Of a stretch of 64,000 bases of DNA, positions 34,606 to 43,338 are shown piece by piece. Position 1 is the stretch's first letter. Each line of letters starts with the position of its first letter. The notes under the pieces are model-generated. The model worked only from the letters and a program-made list of their open reading frames with translations, searched no databases and was not told the origin of the DNA. Origin of the DNA: an uncultured Eggerthella sp. (GTDB lineage: Bacteria; Actinomycetota; Coriobacteriia; Coriobacteriales; Eggerthellaceae); assembly GCA_900538545.1 (NCBI GenBank), contig UPYK01000005.1, forward strand, positions 1-64,000. The letters run 5' to 3'. A program made the position numbers and the translations under genes.

Positions 34606-35622
34606 TTATGAGAACTTCACCTGTGGATAGAGTGCGTCAAAATCAGCCATCGAAGAAGACTTACCACCCTTGATATCCTTTGAGAGCGGTGCCAATATTG
34701 CCTTCGCATCCTTCTTCGGATCAGCCGAAGCCACGCTCACGTCCCAACACTCCTTGATCACATTCAAGCGGGTCAGAAGAAGCTCATAGAGCTTGTTGAT
34801 CTTGGTGTAATTCGAGAATTGATCATCATTCTCATTCATACCCAGCTCGTTCATCTCCTCAACAAGCTTCGCCTTCGAATCAGTAACAGAGGAGATGAGC
34901 TTATTGCACTCATCGGCGTACTGCTGTCGTTTTGCCTTATCGGACGCAAGATGATAGTTGTTGAAATTGCTTACGACCGTGTTCACCTGACCACGATAGT
35001 TGCCAAGTGTTCGATAGTTCTCTTGGAGCGCCTTGGCCGTATCCGACTGCTGGATCTCTTGCTGGGAATCTTGCGTATCGACCGCTTCGTTGTTCACCTG
35101 CTCAACCTGATCGGATGCAGTGATCTCTTCATGCTTGAGCATACCAGCGGAGTTGAGGAATGCAGCAACGATAGCGATAGCCGCGAACACGATAACGAGC
35201 GCAAGGACCGCTTTGGTACGCGCTGTGAATCTCTTTTTCTTCTTTGGGGGTTGGATGAAGGTCTTCACCTCGTCGCTCGCAGAAGCAACGACCTTGCCAT
35301 CATCCGAGACGATCTTTTGCATGGGCATGGTGATGAGCGGGTCTTCCGCATGTCCGATAACAGGAAGATCGTTCTCCTTCTCTTTGGCGGCAGCCGTATC
35401 GATCTCTTCAGCAGGATCGATCACATTGCCCTCTTTGTCGTGATAGACGCGCTCAGGAACCGGCGGAAGCTTGGTGGTTTCCGCCGGCCCAACAGTTTCA
35501 GCATAGGTGAGCTTCTCTTGCGCCTCGGCAATGCGTTTCTTTATCTCGTCAACGGACATACCGCATTGAGGGCATTCATTCTGCCCGTCCTCGATCTTTT
35601 GTCCGCATTCAAGACAATACAC
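34606..35622 (-). CDS. Zinc-ribbon, single-pass membrane protein of unknown function
   Basis: 338 residues. A zinc ribbon opens the protein (YCLECGQKIEDGQNECPQCG). A cytoplasmic region of about 110 residues and one transmembrane helix at about 147-168 (AVLALVIVFAAIAIVAAFL) follow, then an extracytoplasmic helical domain of about 170 residues. That domain is rich in Asn/Lys/Gln, is probably coiled coil, and has no catalytic motif I recognise. GTG start; it begins 16 bp after the leuA stop and may be coupled to it, though no functional link to leucine synthesis is apparent. Similar zinc-ribbon/TM proteins are common in Gram-positives and mostly uncharacterised. Confidence 0.75.
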   Translation of the reverse strand: MYCLECGQKIEDGQNECPQCGMSVDEIKKRIAEAQEKLTYAETVGPAETTKLPPVPERVYHDKEGNVIDPAEEIDTAAAKEKENDLPVIGHAEDPLITMPMQKIVSDDGKVVASASDEVKTFIQPPKKKKRFTARTKAVLALVIVFAAIAIVAAFLNSAGMLKHEEITASDQVEQVNNEAVDTQDSQQEIQQSDTAKALQENYRTLGNYRGQVNTVVSNFNNYHLASDKAKRQQYADECNKLISSVTDSKAKLVEEMNELGMNENDDQFSNYTKINKLYELLLTRLNVIKECWDVSVASADPKKDAKAILAPLSKDIKGGKSSSMADFDALYPQVKFS

Positions 35623-35638
35623 TGCGTGCGCTTGCTCC

Positions 35639-37162
35639 TTACTGCTTGTCAGCGATCAGGCGATTGAGTGCGTTGAGATAAGCCTTTGCGGAAGATACGA
35701 TGATATCGCCATCGGAACCACGACCAGTGTAGACCGTGCCATCAGCTGCAGTAACGCGAATGGTCACTTCGCCGAGTGCATCGATGCCGCGCGTAACGCT
35801 CTGCACCGAGAATTCGGACAGATCGTTTTCGATATCCACGATCTCGTTCACCGCGCGATAGAGCGCATCGACTGGACCGGTGCCGATAGAGCAAGCGCAG
35901 AATTCGTTATCGTTCTTATCGACGAGCGTAACGGTGGCCGTTGGCGTGAGCGGCTGACCACAAGAGATCTGAACGCTCTTCAGCGTATAGGAAGCTTCTT
36001 GGGTACGGCCCTGTTCACCAACGAGCGACTCAAGGTCCTCGTCGTAGACTTCCTTCTTCTTGTCAGCAAGATCGAGGAATGCTGTGTGCAAATCTTCGAA
36101 TTCCTGACCCTCGATATGATAGCCGAGTGCCTCCAGGCGGTGACGCAACGCCGCACGACCCGAACGAGCAGAAAGCACGATCGAGCTTTGACCTGCACCA
36201 ACTTCGGTAGGATCGATGATCTCGTAGGTGGTGCGCTCTTTGATCACGCCATCTTGGTGGATACCGGAAGAATGCGCGAAGGCATTCGCACCGACGATGG
36301 ATTTATTGGGCTGCACCACAAAGCCCGTGATGGAAGACACCAAGCGCGAAGCACGGATGAATTCACGGGTGTTGATGTCGGTATGGGCATCGAGCTCTTC
36401 GCCATGCATCTTGATAGCCATGACCACTTCTTCCATGGCGGTGTTGCCAGCGCGCTCGCCCAGGCCGTTGATGGTGCACTCGATCTGCGTTGCACCGTTC
36501 TCAACGCCCGCAAGGGAAAGCGCGGTAGCCATGCCGAGGTCGTTATGGCAGTGAACCGAGATGGAAGCCTTGTCGATGTTCTTGACGTTCTCCATCAAGA
36601 ACTTGATGCGGCGACCGTACTCTTCAGGCAGCGAATAACCCGTGGTATCAGGGATGTTGACCACCGTAGCGCCAGCAGCGATGACCGCTTCGACCACTTT
36701 TGCGAGGAATTCATAGTCGGAACGACCCGCATCTTCGCAGTAGAATTCGACATCTTCAACGTACTTCTTGGCGTATTTCGTGGCGTTCACCGCGCGCTCG
36801 AGAATGACCTCGGGCGTGGTGCGCAGCTTATCGAAGATGTGGCTGTGCGAAACACCGATGCCCGTATGGATGCGCGGGCGCGCACAATCAGCCAGCGCCT
36901 CAGCAGCAGAATCGATATCCTTTTCCATGGCGCGCGTGAGCGCACAGACGATCGCCTTATCGCCTACTTCGGCCGCGATCTGCTGCACGCTCTTGAAATC
37001 GCCCGGCGATGAGATAGGGAAACCTGCTTCGATCACATCAACGCCGAGGCGCAATAGTTGACGCGTGATGACCAATTTCTCTTCGGAGTTCATCGATGCG
37101 CCTGGCGACTGCTCGCCATCGCGCAAGGTGGTATCGAAAATAGCAATCTTGCGAGTCATCAC
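35639..37162 (-). CDS. leuA: 2-isopropylmalate synthase
   Basis: 507 residues; condenses acetyl-CoA with 2-oxoisovalerate, the first step of leucine synthesis. The DRE-TIM barrel opens with FDTTLRDGEQSPGASM, and the metal histidines are in SVHCHNDLGMATA. A C-terminal leucine-sensing domain (about 390-507) is present, which favours LeuA over citramalate or homocitrate synthase. No leuB, leuC or leuD is in the window. An operator-like inverted repeat lies just upstream at 37179-37202. Confidence 0.9.
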   Translation of the reverse strand: MMTRKIAIFDTTLRDGEQSPGASMNSEEKLVITRQLLRLGVDVIEAGFPISSPGDFKSVQQIAAEVGDKAIVCALTRAMEKDIDSAAEALADCARPRIHTGIGVSHSHIFDKLRTTPEVILERAVNATKYAKKYVEDVEFYCEDAGRSDYEFLAKVVEAVIAAGATVVNIPDTTGYSLPEEYGRRIKFLMENVKNIDKASISVHCHNDLGMATALSLAGVENGATQIECTINGLGERAGNTAMEEVVMAIKMHGEELDAHTDINTREFIRASRLVSSITGFVVQPNKSIVGANAFAHSSGIHQDGVIKERTTYEIIDPTEVGAGQSSIVLSARSGRAALRHRLEALGYHIEGQEFEDLHTAFLDLADKKKEVYDEDLESLVGEQGRTQEASYTLKSVQISCGQPLTPTATVTLVDKNDNEFCACSIGTGPVDALYRAVNEIVDIENDLSEFSVQSVTRGIDALGEVTIRVTAADGTVYTGRGSDGDIIVSSAKAYLNALNRLIADKQ

Positions 37163-37178
37163 GCGTTCCTTTCTTTGA

Positions 37179-37202
37179 GGTAATAGTGTGATTAACTATA
37201 CC
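37179..37202. promoter_or_regulatory. Operator-like inverted repeat upstream of leuA
   Basis: GGTAATAGT and ACTATACC form 8-bp arms with one bulge around GTGATTA, 16 bp before the leuA start. On the minus strand the distal arm contains TATAGT, a possible -10 box, so a bound protein would block transcription. No T-box or leader peptide rich in leucine codons was recognised. Confidence 0.4.
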
Positions 37203-37265
37203 ATCTTTCCATGTCTTTCTCTGAAATCTCCTAGAGAGACGCGTGTTTTAACGCATGGTTTCACA

Positions 37266-37604
37266 CTAGAGCGCTGCGTCGTTTTCCTCGCCTGTTCGAA
37301 TGCGCACGACACGTTCGATATCCGAAACGAAGATCTTGCCATCACCTACTTCGCCGGTGCGTGCCGTAGAAACGATCACATCCACGATCGCATCGACCTG
37401 AGCATCATCGGCGATGATCTCGAACTTGATCTTAGGGACCATGTTCAAGATGACCTCGTTACCACGGAAGTACTCGCTCCATCCATGCTGGTTGCCGCAA
37501 CCATGCACCTGCGAGATGGTCATACCTGAAACATTTGCCTGAAAGAGCGCTTCCTTGAGCGGTTCGAGCATGGTCGGCCGAACCACCGCACATATACGCT
37601 TCAT
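37266..37604 (-). CDS. glnK: PII nitrogen regulatory protein, AmtB-linked
   Basis: 112 residues aligning end to end with GlnB/GlnK. The signature TARTGEVGDGKIFVSDIE and the C-terminal RVVRIRTGEENDAAL are present, and Gln39 of the ATP/2-oxoglutarate site is kept. In the T-loop the Tyr51 that is uridylylated in enterics is Val (RGNEVILN) and Tyr46 is Phe, so this protein should not be modified in the classical way. It follows amtB by 87 bp with AAAGGA ahead of its ATG, consistent with direct gating of the ammonium channel. Confidence 0.92.
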   Translation of the reverse strand: MKRICAVVRPTMLEPLKEALFQANVSGMTISQVHGCGNQHGWSEYFRGNEVILNMVPKIKFEIIADDAQVDAIVDVIVSTARTGEVGDGKIFVSDIERVVRIRTGEENDAAL

Positions 37605-37691
37605 GTTGCTATCCTTTCTCTTTGACCAGCGTGTTGCTGATCTCGTGCGAACCCTCTTGGCGTTTCTCGCCTTGAGTTCGCTCGCGTGCTG

Positions 37692-38966
37692 TTAATCAAG
37701 ACCGTTGAATGCGGGGTAAGCAGATTCGCTGTGTTCACTGATATCCATACCCGCTGCTTCCTGCTCCTTGGAAACGCGCAGGCTTCCCTTGAAGCATACC
37801 TTCACGATAAGGCCGATCACAAGCGAATCGATACCCACGAACGCGATCGTGACCAAGATACCTAAGCACTGAGCGCCAAGCAACGTGGGATCGCCCGTAT
37901 AGATGAGGCCGCCGAAATCTGTCCAGGAAAGCTCTGGCACGCAGAAGATACCCGTGAGCACGCCACCGACCATGCCGCCGACCGCATGACAACCGAACGC
38001 GTCGAGTGCGTCGTCATACCCGATCTTGTTCTTCAGGACTGACATTGCGAAATAACAGATGGGCGAGACGATGAAGCCCATCACGATCGCCGCCCAAGGC
38101 TCGACGAAACCTGCAGCAGGCGTGATGACGACCAGACCCGCGACCAGGCCGGTTACCGCACCAACGAGCGTTGGCTTACCTACCGCGATCTTCTCGACCA
38201 CCATCCAGGAGAGCAGTGCTGCACCCGATGCGACCACGGTGTTCAGGATCGCGAGCGCTGCGATGCCATCAGCCGCGAATTCGGAGCCACCATTGAAACC
38301 GAACCAGCCGAACCACAGAAGCGTTACACCTAAAACCACCAGCGGAATGTTGTGCGGACGATGCGCGAGTGTACCGAATTCCTTGCGCGAGCCGAGCAGC
38401 AAGCAAAGGACCAGGCCAGCAAGACCAGAGCTGATGTGGACGACATCGCCACCCGCGAAGTCGAGTGCACCTATCTGATCGCCGATGAAGCTGCCATCGC
38501 CACCCCACACCATGTGCGCGAGCGGGCAATAGATGACGAGCACCCAGATGCTCACGAAGGCGATCATGGCACCGAACTTCATGCGCCCTGCCACTGCGCC
38601 CCAGATGATCGCACAGGTGATCATTGCGAAGGCCGCCTGGAAGACCACATCGATGATAGCCGGATAGACCGCATCTTCAGGAACGACTTGCGCTTCTACG
38701 AGCATATCCTGCACGACCGAAGCACATCCGAGTTGGTCGAACCCTCCGAAGAAGGGGTTGGAGCCATCTCCGCCATACGCGAAGCTCCAGCCCACGATGA
38801 TCCATAGCACCCCTACCACGCCGATGATCGCCATCGACATGAACATGGTGTTCACAACATTTTTACGACGTGCAAGCCCTCCGTAGAAGAATGCAACACC
38901 TGGTGTCATCAATAACACCAGCATGGTACAGATGAGCATGAATGACGTCGATCCGGTATCAAACAT
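37692..38966 (-). CDS. amtB: Ammonium transporter AmtB
   Basis: 424 residues with about eleven transmembrane helices. Family landmarks are MLVLLMTPGVAFFYGGLARR near the N-terminus, DFAGGDVVHISSGLAGLV and the C-terminal DAFGCHAVGGMVGGVLTG with a pore histidine. It conducts ammonium/ammonia across the membrane and is controlled by the adjacent PII protein. AAGGAGG lies upstream of the ATG. An AGGTCG/CGACCT inverted repeat (38984-39009) sits in the leader just before that site. Confidence 0.95.
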   Translation of the reverse strand: MFDTGSTSFMLICTMLVLLMTPGVAFFYGGLARRKNVVNTMFMSMAIIGVVGVLWIIVGWSFAYGGDGSNPFFGGFDQLGCASVVQDMLVEAQVVPEDAVYPAIIDVVFQAAFAMITCAIIWGAVAGRMKFGAMIAFVSIWVLVIYCPLAHMVWGGDGSFIGDQIGALDFAGGDVVHISSGLAGLVLCLLLGSRKEFGTLAHRPHNIPLVVLGVTLLWFGWFGFNGGSEFAADGIAALAILNTVVASGAALLSWMVVEKIAVGKPTLVGAVTGLVAGLVVITPAAGFVEPWAAIVMGFIVSPICYFAMSVLKNKIGYDDALDAFGCHAVGGMVGGVLTGIFCVPELSWTDFGGLIYTGDPTLLGAQCLGILVTIAFVGIDSLVIGLIVKVCFKGSLRVSKEQEAAGMDISEHSESAYPAFNGLD

Positions 38967-38983
38967 GATGGAACCCTCCTTAA

Positions 38984-39009
38984 AGGTCGAGATTTTTTGA
39001 AACCGACCT
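38984..39009 (-). other. Inverted repeat in the amtB leader
   Basis: AGGTCG (38984-38989) and CGACCT (39004-39009) could form a 6-bp stem with a 14-nt loop directly upstream of the amtB ribosome-binding site. It may be an operator or an RNA hairpin. The remainder of 38967-39142 shows no gene and presumably holds the divergent promoters. Confidence 0.35.
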
Positions 39010-39142
39010 CTTTATCTTGTCACGCGCTCTGCGGTATGCTTTTTTCATTCGCCATTGTTAACGCACGTGGAAATAAGATGAAACAAACAAGAAGTGCGAG
39101 CGTTACACGCATGAAATAACCCCAGGTCGATTGGATGATCGC

Positions 39143-39706
39143 ATGATAGAGATGAAAAAAGTTGAACCCGTTCACGATCTCGATGCCTTGGCAGAAATGG
39201 CACACGACATTTGGTTCGAGTACTGGCCCGCACATATCGGAGCAGACCAAACAGCGTATATGGTCGAGCAGTTCCAGTCGAAAGACGCGATCGTGCGCGA
39301 CGTCGCTGAGCATGGCTACGAATACTATTTCGTGACTGACGAGGCAGGCAAGGCTGTGGGCTATGTAGGAATTGCGCCTGAGCGCTTTTCGAACGATCGG
39401 GAAAACCCGCGCGCAAGAGCACATGGCGAAGCGATCACACCGCTTCACGCAGATCGCTTGTTCATCTCGAAGATCTATCTCTACGCCGAAGAGCGCGGCA
39501 AGCACTATTCAAGCCAGATCCTTGCGTGGCTGCGCAACTACGCACGTAAACTAGGACTCACTGGCATGTATCTGACCGTCAATAAAGGCAACGAACTGGG
39601 CATTCGTGCGTATAAGGGAAATGGGTTCGACATCATCGAATCGGTTGAGGCCGATATCGGCAACGGGTTCGTGATGGACGACTACATCATGGCGTGCGCG
39701 GTATAA
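39143..39706 (+). CDS. GNAT family N-acetyltransferase
   Basis: About 187 residues. The GNAT fold is seen as YEYYFVTDEAGKAVGYVGIA (strand 4 region), then FISKIYLYAEERGKHYSSQI, the acetyl-CoA loop (here RGKHYSS in place of R-x-x-G-x-G), and GMYLTVNKGNELGIRAYKGN with GFDIIES. The substrate cannot be told from sequence; relatives acetylate amines, polyamines or ribosomal protein N-termini. It is a lone plus-strand gene, divergent from amtB. The start is uncertain: ATG 39143, ATG 39152 or TTG 39131. Confidence 0.85.
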   Translation: MIEMKKVEPVHDLDALAEMAHDIWFEYWPAHIGADQTAYMVEQFQSKDAIVRDVAEHGYEYYFVTDEAGKAVGYVGIAPERFSNDRENPRARAHGEAITPLHADRLFISKIYLYAEERGKHYSSQILAWLRNYARKLGLTGMYLTVNKGNELGIRAYKGNGFDIIESVEADIGNGFVMDDYIMACAV

Positions 39707-39752
39707 CTCCTGTTAGCTGCTCGCCGCTCGCTGCAAATTCTCCTCTACATGA

Positions 39753-39787
39753 ACAAGCAGTGTCTTCCAGAGAAAATCGCTGCTTGT
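39753..39787. terminator. Inverted repeat between convergent acetyltransferase and exporter genes
   Basis: ACAAGCAG and CTGCTTGT are perfect 8-bp arms with a 19-nt loop, between two convergent genes. It may serve as a bidirectional terminator, but no T-tract follows on either side. Confidence 0.4.
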
Positions 39788-39790
39788 ATG

Positions 39791-40702
39791 TTATGAAGCT
39801 GTCTTTCGCTTCCGCGAGAAGATGCCTTCGCTCACCAAGAGCGCGATGAAGATGAGCACGAAGCCAACAACGAGGCGCACCGTGAGCAGCTCCCCATAGA
39901 GCAGGATGCTGAACACCACGCCGAACACCGACTCAAGACTCAAGATGAGCGAGGCTTGCGTAGGCTCGATGCGCGCAAGCGCTATATTCTGCACGCCGAA
40001 CGCGAAGATGGTCGCGAACAGCACCACGAATGCAAGCTCACCTGCTATGACCGGCGTGATCTGCGTGAGCGCAGGAAATGTTTCGAAGACCGCGCCGGTA
40101 GCTAAACCGAGCAAGCCTTCAGTGATGAACTGGATGACCGTGAGCATGAGCACATCGTAGAAGACCGAGAAGATCGAAACCGAAACGATATGCGCCGCAA
40201 AGAAGAATGCGCAGAGCAACGTCATGATCTCGCCGAAACCGATGCTCAAAGAACCTGAAGCACTCGTGACCGATACGAGCCATATGCCCACGATCGCAAC
40301 GAACGCCGCTACGATGTTCGCCTTGGTAGGCTTGCGTTTTGCGACGACCCACCACATGAACGGTACAAGCACCACGTACACCGCAGTAAGAAACGCATTG
40401 ATACCTGGCGAAACCGTTTGCAAACCGACCGTTTGCGTGAAGAATCCCAAGAAGTCGAGCAGGCCCATCACCATCCCGGCAGCGAGCGCTTTCCAGGTAA
40501 GGCGCAGGCGCAAGCGCTTGAGCAGGAACGGAAGGATAACAAGCCCTGCGATCGTAAAGCGTATCCCCAAAAGCCACCCAGGCGGGAACACGGCAACCAG
40601 ATCCTTCATATAGACGAAGCTCGCACCCCACGCCATGGTAACGAGCAGAAGCAGGACCTTATACACGCTCGTCGGTATATTTGCTAACGAGAGATTAGAC
40701 AA
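39791..40702 (-). CDS. EamA/DMT family transporter
   Basis: About 303 residues with ten predicted transmembrane helices in two EamA repeats (MAWGASFVYMKDLVAVFPPG in the first, ARIEPTQASLILSLESVFGV in the second). Members export amino acids or other small metabolites; the substrate is unknown. The start is proposed at TTG 40702, where TTGTCTAA overlaps the dxs stop. GTG 40666 is an alternative, and no strong ribosome-binding site is present at either. The open frame runs 45 codons further into dxs, which is not credible. Confidence 0.8.
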   Translation of the reverse strand: MSNLSLANIPTSVYKVLLLLVTMAWGASFVYMKDLVAVFPPGWLLGIRFTIAGLVILPFLLKRLRLRLTWKALAAGMVMGLLDFLGFFTQTVGLQTVSPGINAFLTAVYVVLVPFMWWVVAKRKPTKANIVAAFVAIVGIWLVSVTSASGSLSIGFGEIMTLLCAFFFAAHIVSVSIFSVFYDVLMLTVIQFITEGLLGLATGAVFETFPALTQITPVIAGELAFVVLFATIFAFGVQNIALARIEPTQASLILSLESVFGVVFSILLYGELLTVRLVVGFVLIFIALLVSEGIFSRKRKTAS

Positions 40703-42569
40703 GGCGGGCTTGGATCTGGCGAGCGATGCCTGCTGCATCGAGACCGAGGTCGGCGAAGAGCAAGTCCACCTTGCCTTGCTCGATGAATTCGTCGGGTATG
40801 CCGAGCGTGAGCGAATCCACCTTGAGCTCTTCTTCACCCAGAACTTCGCTCACCGCTTCGCCTGCACCACCGATGATAACGCCATCTTCAACGGTAACCA
40901 CCAGTTTCGTTTCGGCAGCCTTGCGAATCGCTTCCTTGTCGATCGGCTTCACCCAACGCATATCCACCACACGCGCTGAGATGCCCTGCCCTTCCAGCAG
41001 GCTTGCCGCACCAAGCGCGTGCTCGACCATGCGACCGAACGCAAGGATAGCCACGTCTTCGCCGGGCTTCACCTCTTTGGAAACACCCTCTTCGAAGATC
41101 ACGGGCTTTTCAGGAATGAGCGCACCTGGGGCTTCGCCGCGGGGATAGCGCAACACCACCGGTCCGCCAATAGCAAGTGCCGTATGTAGCGCAGAAGCCA
41201 GTTCGGCTTCGTCGGAAGGCGCCAGTATCTTCACATGCGGGATCATGCGTGCATAGACCATATCGAACACACCATGGTGCGTAGGGCCATCATCGCCCAC
41301 AAGGCCAGCACGATCGATAGCGATGACCACGTTCTCGCGCGGGAGCGCCACATCGATTATCAGCTGGTCGATCGCACGCTGCATGAACGTGGAATAGAGC
41401 GCCACCACAGGCTTCTTGCCCCCGATGGAAAGACCCGCCGCCATGGCAACCGCATGCTCCTCAGCGATGCCCACATCGAAGAATCGTTTGGCGTATTCGC
41501 GCGCAAAATCAGCCAAGCCCGTACCATCGGTCATAGCGGCAGTGACCACCACGATCGAATCGTCCTTGGCTGCTTCAGCCTTCAAGGACTGGGAGAACGC
41601 TTGGGTATAGGTAAGATTGCCACCTACCTTCTTCTTTATCTCCCCGGATTCAAGGTCATAGGGTCCCACACCGTGGAACTTGGAAGGGTTCTGTTCGGCA
41701 GGCGCATAGCCCTTGCCCTTCTTCGTGATCACATGCACGAGCACTGGCGCGTTCGCTGCAAATGCATTCTTGATAGCTGCCTTTATCGCAGGGATGTTAT
41801 GTCCATCGATCGGCGGCGTGCAGATGATGCCCAACTGCTCGAAGAGCATCGAATCAGGAATGACCAGATTCTTCACTGATTCTTTCGCGGTCTTACCCAT
41901 CTTAACCAGGGCCTTGCCCGCCGTACCGAACGACTCAAGATGCTCCTGGATCGTATCGCGGCTCTTGCGGTAATTCGAATTCACGCGAATGCTGCCAAGA
42001 TGCAGCGCCATCGCGCCCACGTTACGCGAGATAGCCATTTCGTTGTCGTTCAGGATGATGACGAGCGGCGTTTGTTCCTGCCCGATATCGTTCAAGGCCT
42101 CGAACGCCATGCCGCCAGCAAGAGAGGCATCGCCGATGAGCGCAACGACCTTTTGCTTCTCCCCCGAAAGATCGCGCGCACGCGCAAGCCCGCAGGCGAT
42201 CGAAAGCGAATCGGATGCATGCCCGGAAGGGTGAACATCATGCGGATTGGTGTGCGGTTTCGGAAACCCTGAAAGGCCTTTGTACTGGCGCAACGTTGAG
42301 AATTCATCACGTCTGCCCGTAAGGAGCATATGCGCATAGGATTGATGACCCACATCGAAGATGAACTTATCTTCGGGAGAATTGATAAGGCTATGGACCG
42401 CAAGGATGATCTCGACCGCTCCCAAACTTGAGGCAACATGGCCTCCCGTTTGGGAAGTGGTGTTCAGAATCTCATCGCGAATCTCGCCCGCAAGGATAGC
42501 AAGCTCTTCATCGGTAAGGAGCGCGAGCATGTTAGGCGATTCGATAGAGTCAAGAATTCGATCCGCCAT
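40695..42569 (-). CDS. dxs: 1-deoxy-D-xylulose-5-phosphate synthase
   Basis: 624 residues; a thiamine-diphosphate enzyme that starts the MEP isoprenoid pathway. It is transketolase-like, with GHQSYAHMLLTGR, the TPP motif IGDASLAGGMAFEALNDIGQ, DIGIAEEHAVAMAAGLS and DRAGLVGDDGPTHHG. Full length. GTAAGGAG precedes the ATG. It follows xseB by 51 bp in a chain of genes with nusB. Confidence 0.95.
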   Translation of the reverse strand: MADRILDSIESPNMLALLTDEELAILAGEIRDEILNTTSQTGGHVASSLGAVEIILAVHSLINSPEDKFIFDVGHQSYAHMLLTGRRDEFSTLRQYKGLSGFPKPHTNPHDVHPSGHASDSLSIACGLARARDLSGEKQKVVALIGDASLAGGMAFEALNDIGQEQTPLVIILNDNEMAISRNVGAMALHLGSIRVNSNYRKSRDTIQEHLESFGTAGKALVKMGKTAKESVKNLVIPDSMLFEQLGIICTPPIDGHNIPAIKAAIKNAFAANAPVLVHVITKKGKGYAPAEQNPSKFHGVGPYDLESGEIKKKVGGNLTYTQAFSQSLKAEAAKDDSIVVVTAAMTDGTGLADFAREYAKRFFDVGIAEEHAVAMAAGLSIGGKKPVVALYSTFMQRAIDQLIIDVALPRENVVIAIDRAGLVGDDGPTHHGVFDMVYARMIPHVKILAPSDEAELASALHTALAIGGPVVLRYPRGEAPGALIPEKPVIFEEGVSKEVKPGEDVAILAFGRMVEHALGAASLLEGQGISARVVDMRWVKPIDKEAIRKAAETKLVVTVEDGVIIGGAGEAVSEVLGEEELKVDSLTLGIPDEFIEQGKVDLLFADLGLDAAGIARQIQARLV

Positions 42570-42620
42570 AGCCTCTCCTTACCTTACCTGCTCAAATGAA
42601 TTTCGATAATAGCGTGCGAA

Positions 42621-42905
42621 CTAGTTGCTTTCAAGTGCAGGCTCTGCGCTTGCGTCTGGCTCAGAAGCGTTCGGAGCTTCTTCACCTGCATCTTGCACGT
42701 CCTCTGAACGCTCTTCATCATAGAGCGCGTTGTTCTCCTGGAGATTCTCCTCCAAAAGCGACGAAGCGCGCAGCCCCAGCTGCACAGCTTCTTCATAGAG
42801 TTTCAGCGCATCGTCCAAAGGAAGATCGTCGTCTGCCACTGCATCGACGATCTCATCAAGGCGCTTCTTCACCTCTTCGAAGCTCTCGGTATTCGCTTCA
42901 CTCAT
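42621..42905 (-). CDS. xseB: Exodeoxyribonuclease VII small subunit
   Basis: About 94 residues. The XseB core is SFEEVKKRLDEIVDAVADDD then LPLDDALKLYEEAVQLGL, followed by an acidic tail (about 65-94) longer than usual. The start is ATG 42905 with GGAGGAAG, overlapping the nusB stop by 8 nt. The large subunit xseA, often adjacent, is not in this window. Confidence 0.88.
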   Translation of the reverse strand: MSEANTESFEEVKKRLDEIVDAVADDDLPLDDALKLYEEAVQLGLRASSLLEENLQENNALYDEERSEDVQDAGEEAPNASEPDASAEPALESN

Positions 42906-43329
42906 GCGCTTCCTCCTCGAGCTTGGTCGCGATACGCCCCAAGATGCCATTCACGAAACGCGGAGAATCTTCGCCGCCGAATTCCTTGGCTAGATTGACC
43001 GCTTCATTGATGGAAACGGAGATGGGCACTTCATCCACTGAACGCATCTCGTAAGCCGCCATGCGCAAGAGCGAACGATCGACCACCGGCATGCGATCGA
43101 GCGCCCAGTTCTCGCTCGCTTCTACCAGTTCTGCATCGATCGCTTCCTGATCAGCAGTTGCGCCCTCGATCAAGCGGCGAGCATAGTTGCCCAAGAGCTG
43201 CGTTTCATCGACGAGCCTTCCCTCTTCGATGATGGTTGCAGGGGCAGTCTCGAGGATCTCTGCCTGATAGAGGACTTGCAAGGCAAGACGGCGCGCCTCG
43301 CTTCGGTCATGTTGATGTTTTTCAGCCAT
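42898..43329 (-). CDS. nusB: Transcription antitermination factor NusB
   Basis: 143 residues, all-helical; binds boxA RNA with NusE (S10) during rRNA antitermination. Visible motifs are RSEARRLALQVLYQAEI at the N-terminus, MPVVDRSLLRMAAYEM and VSINEAVNLAKEFGGEDSPR with the FVNGILGRI end. It lies between the Asp23 gene and xseB. Confidence 0.93.
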   Translation of the reverse strand: MAEKHQHDRSEARRLALQVLYQAEILETAPATIIEEGRLVDETQLLGNYARRLIEGATADQEAIDAELVEASENWALDRMPVVDRSLLRMAAYEMRSVDEVPISVSINEAVNLAKEFGGEDSPRFVNGILGRIATKLEEEAHE

Positions 43330-43338
43330 GAGCGCGTG

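Noticed and set aside
37163..37265. T-box or leucine leader peptide upstream of leuA
   Set aside because: No T-box core sequence, specifier stem or run of leucine codons could be recognised in the 103-bp gap.
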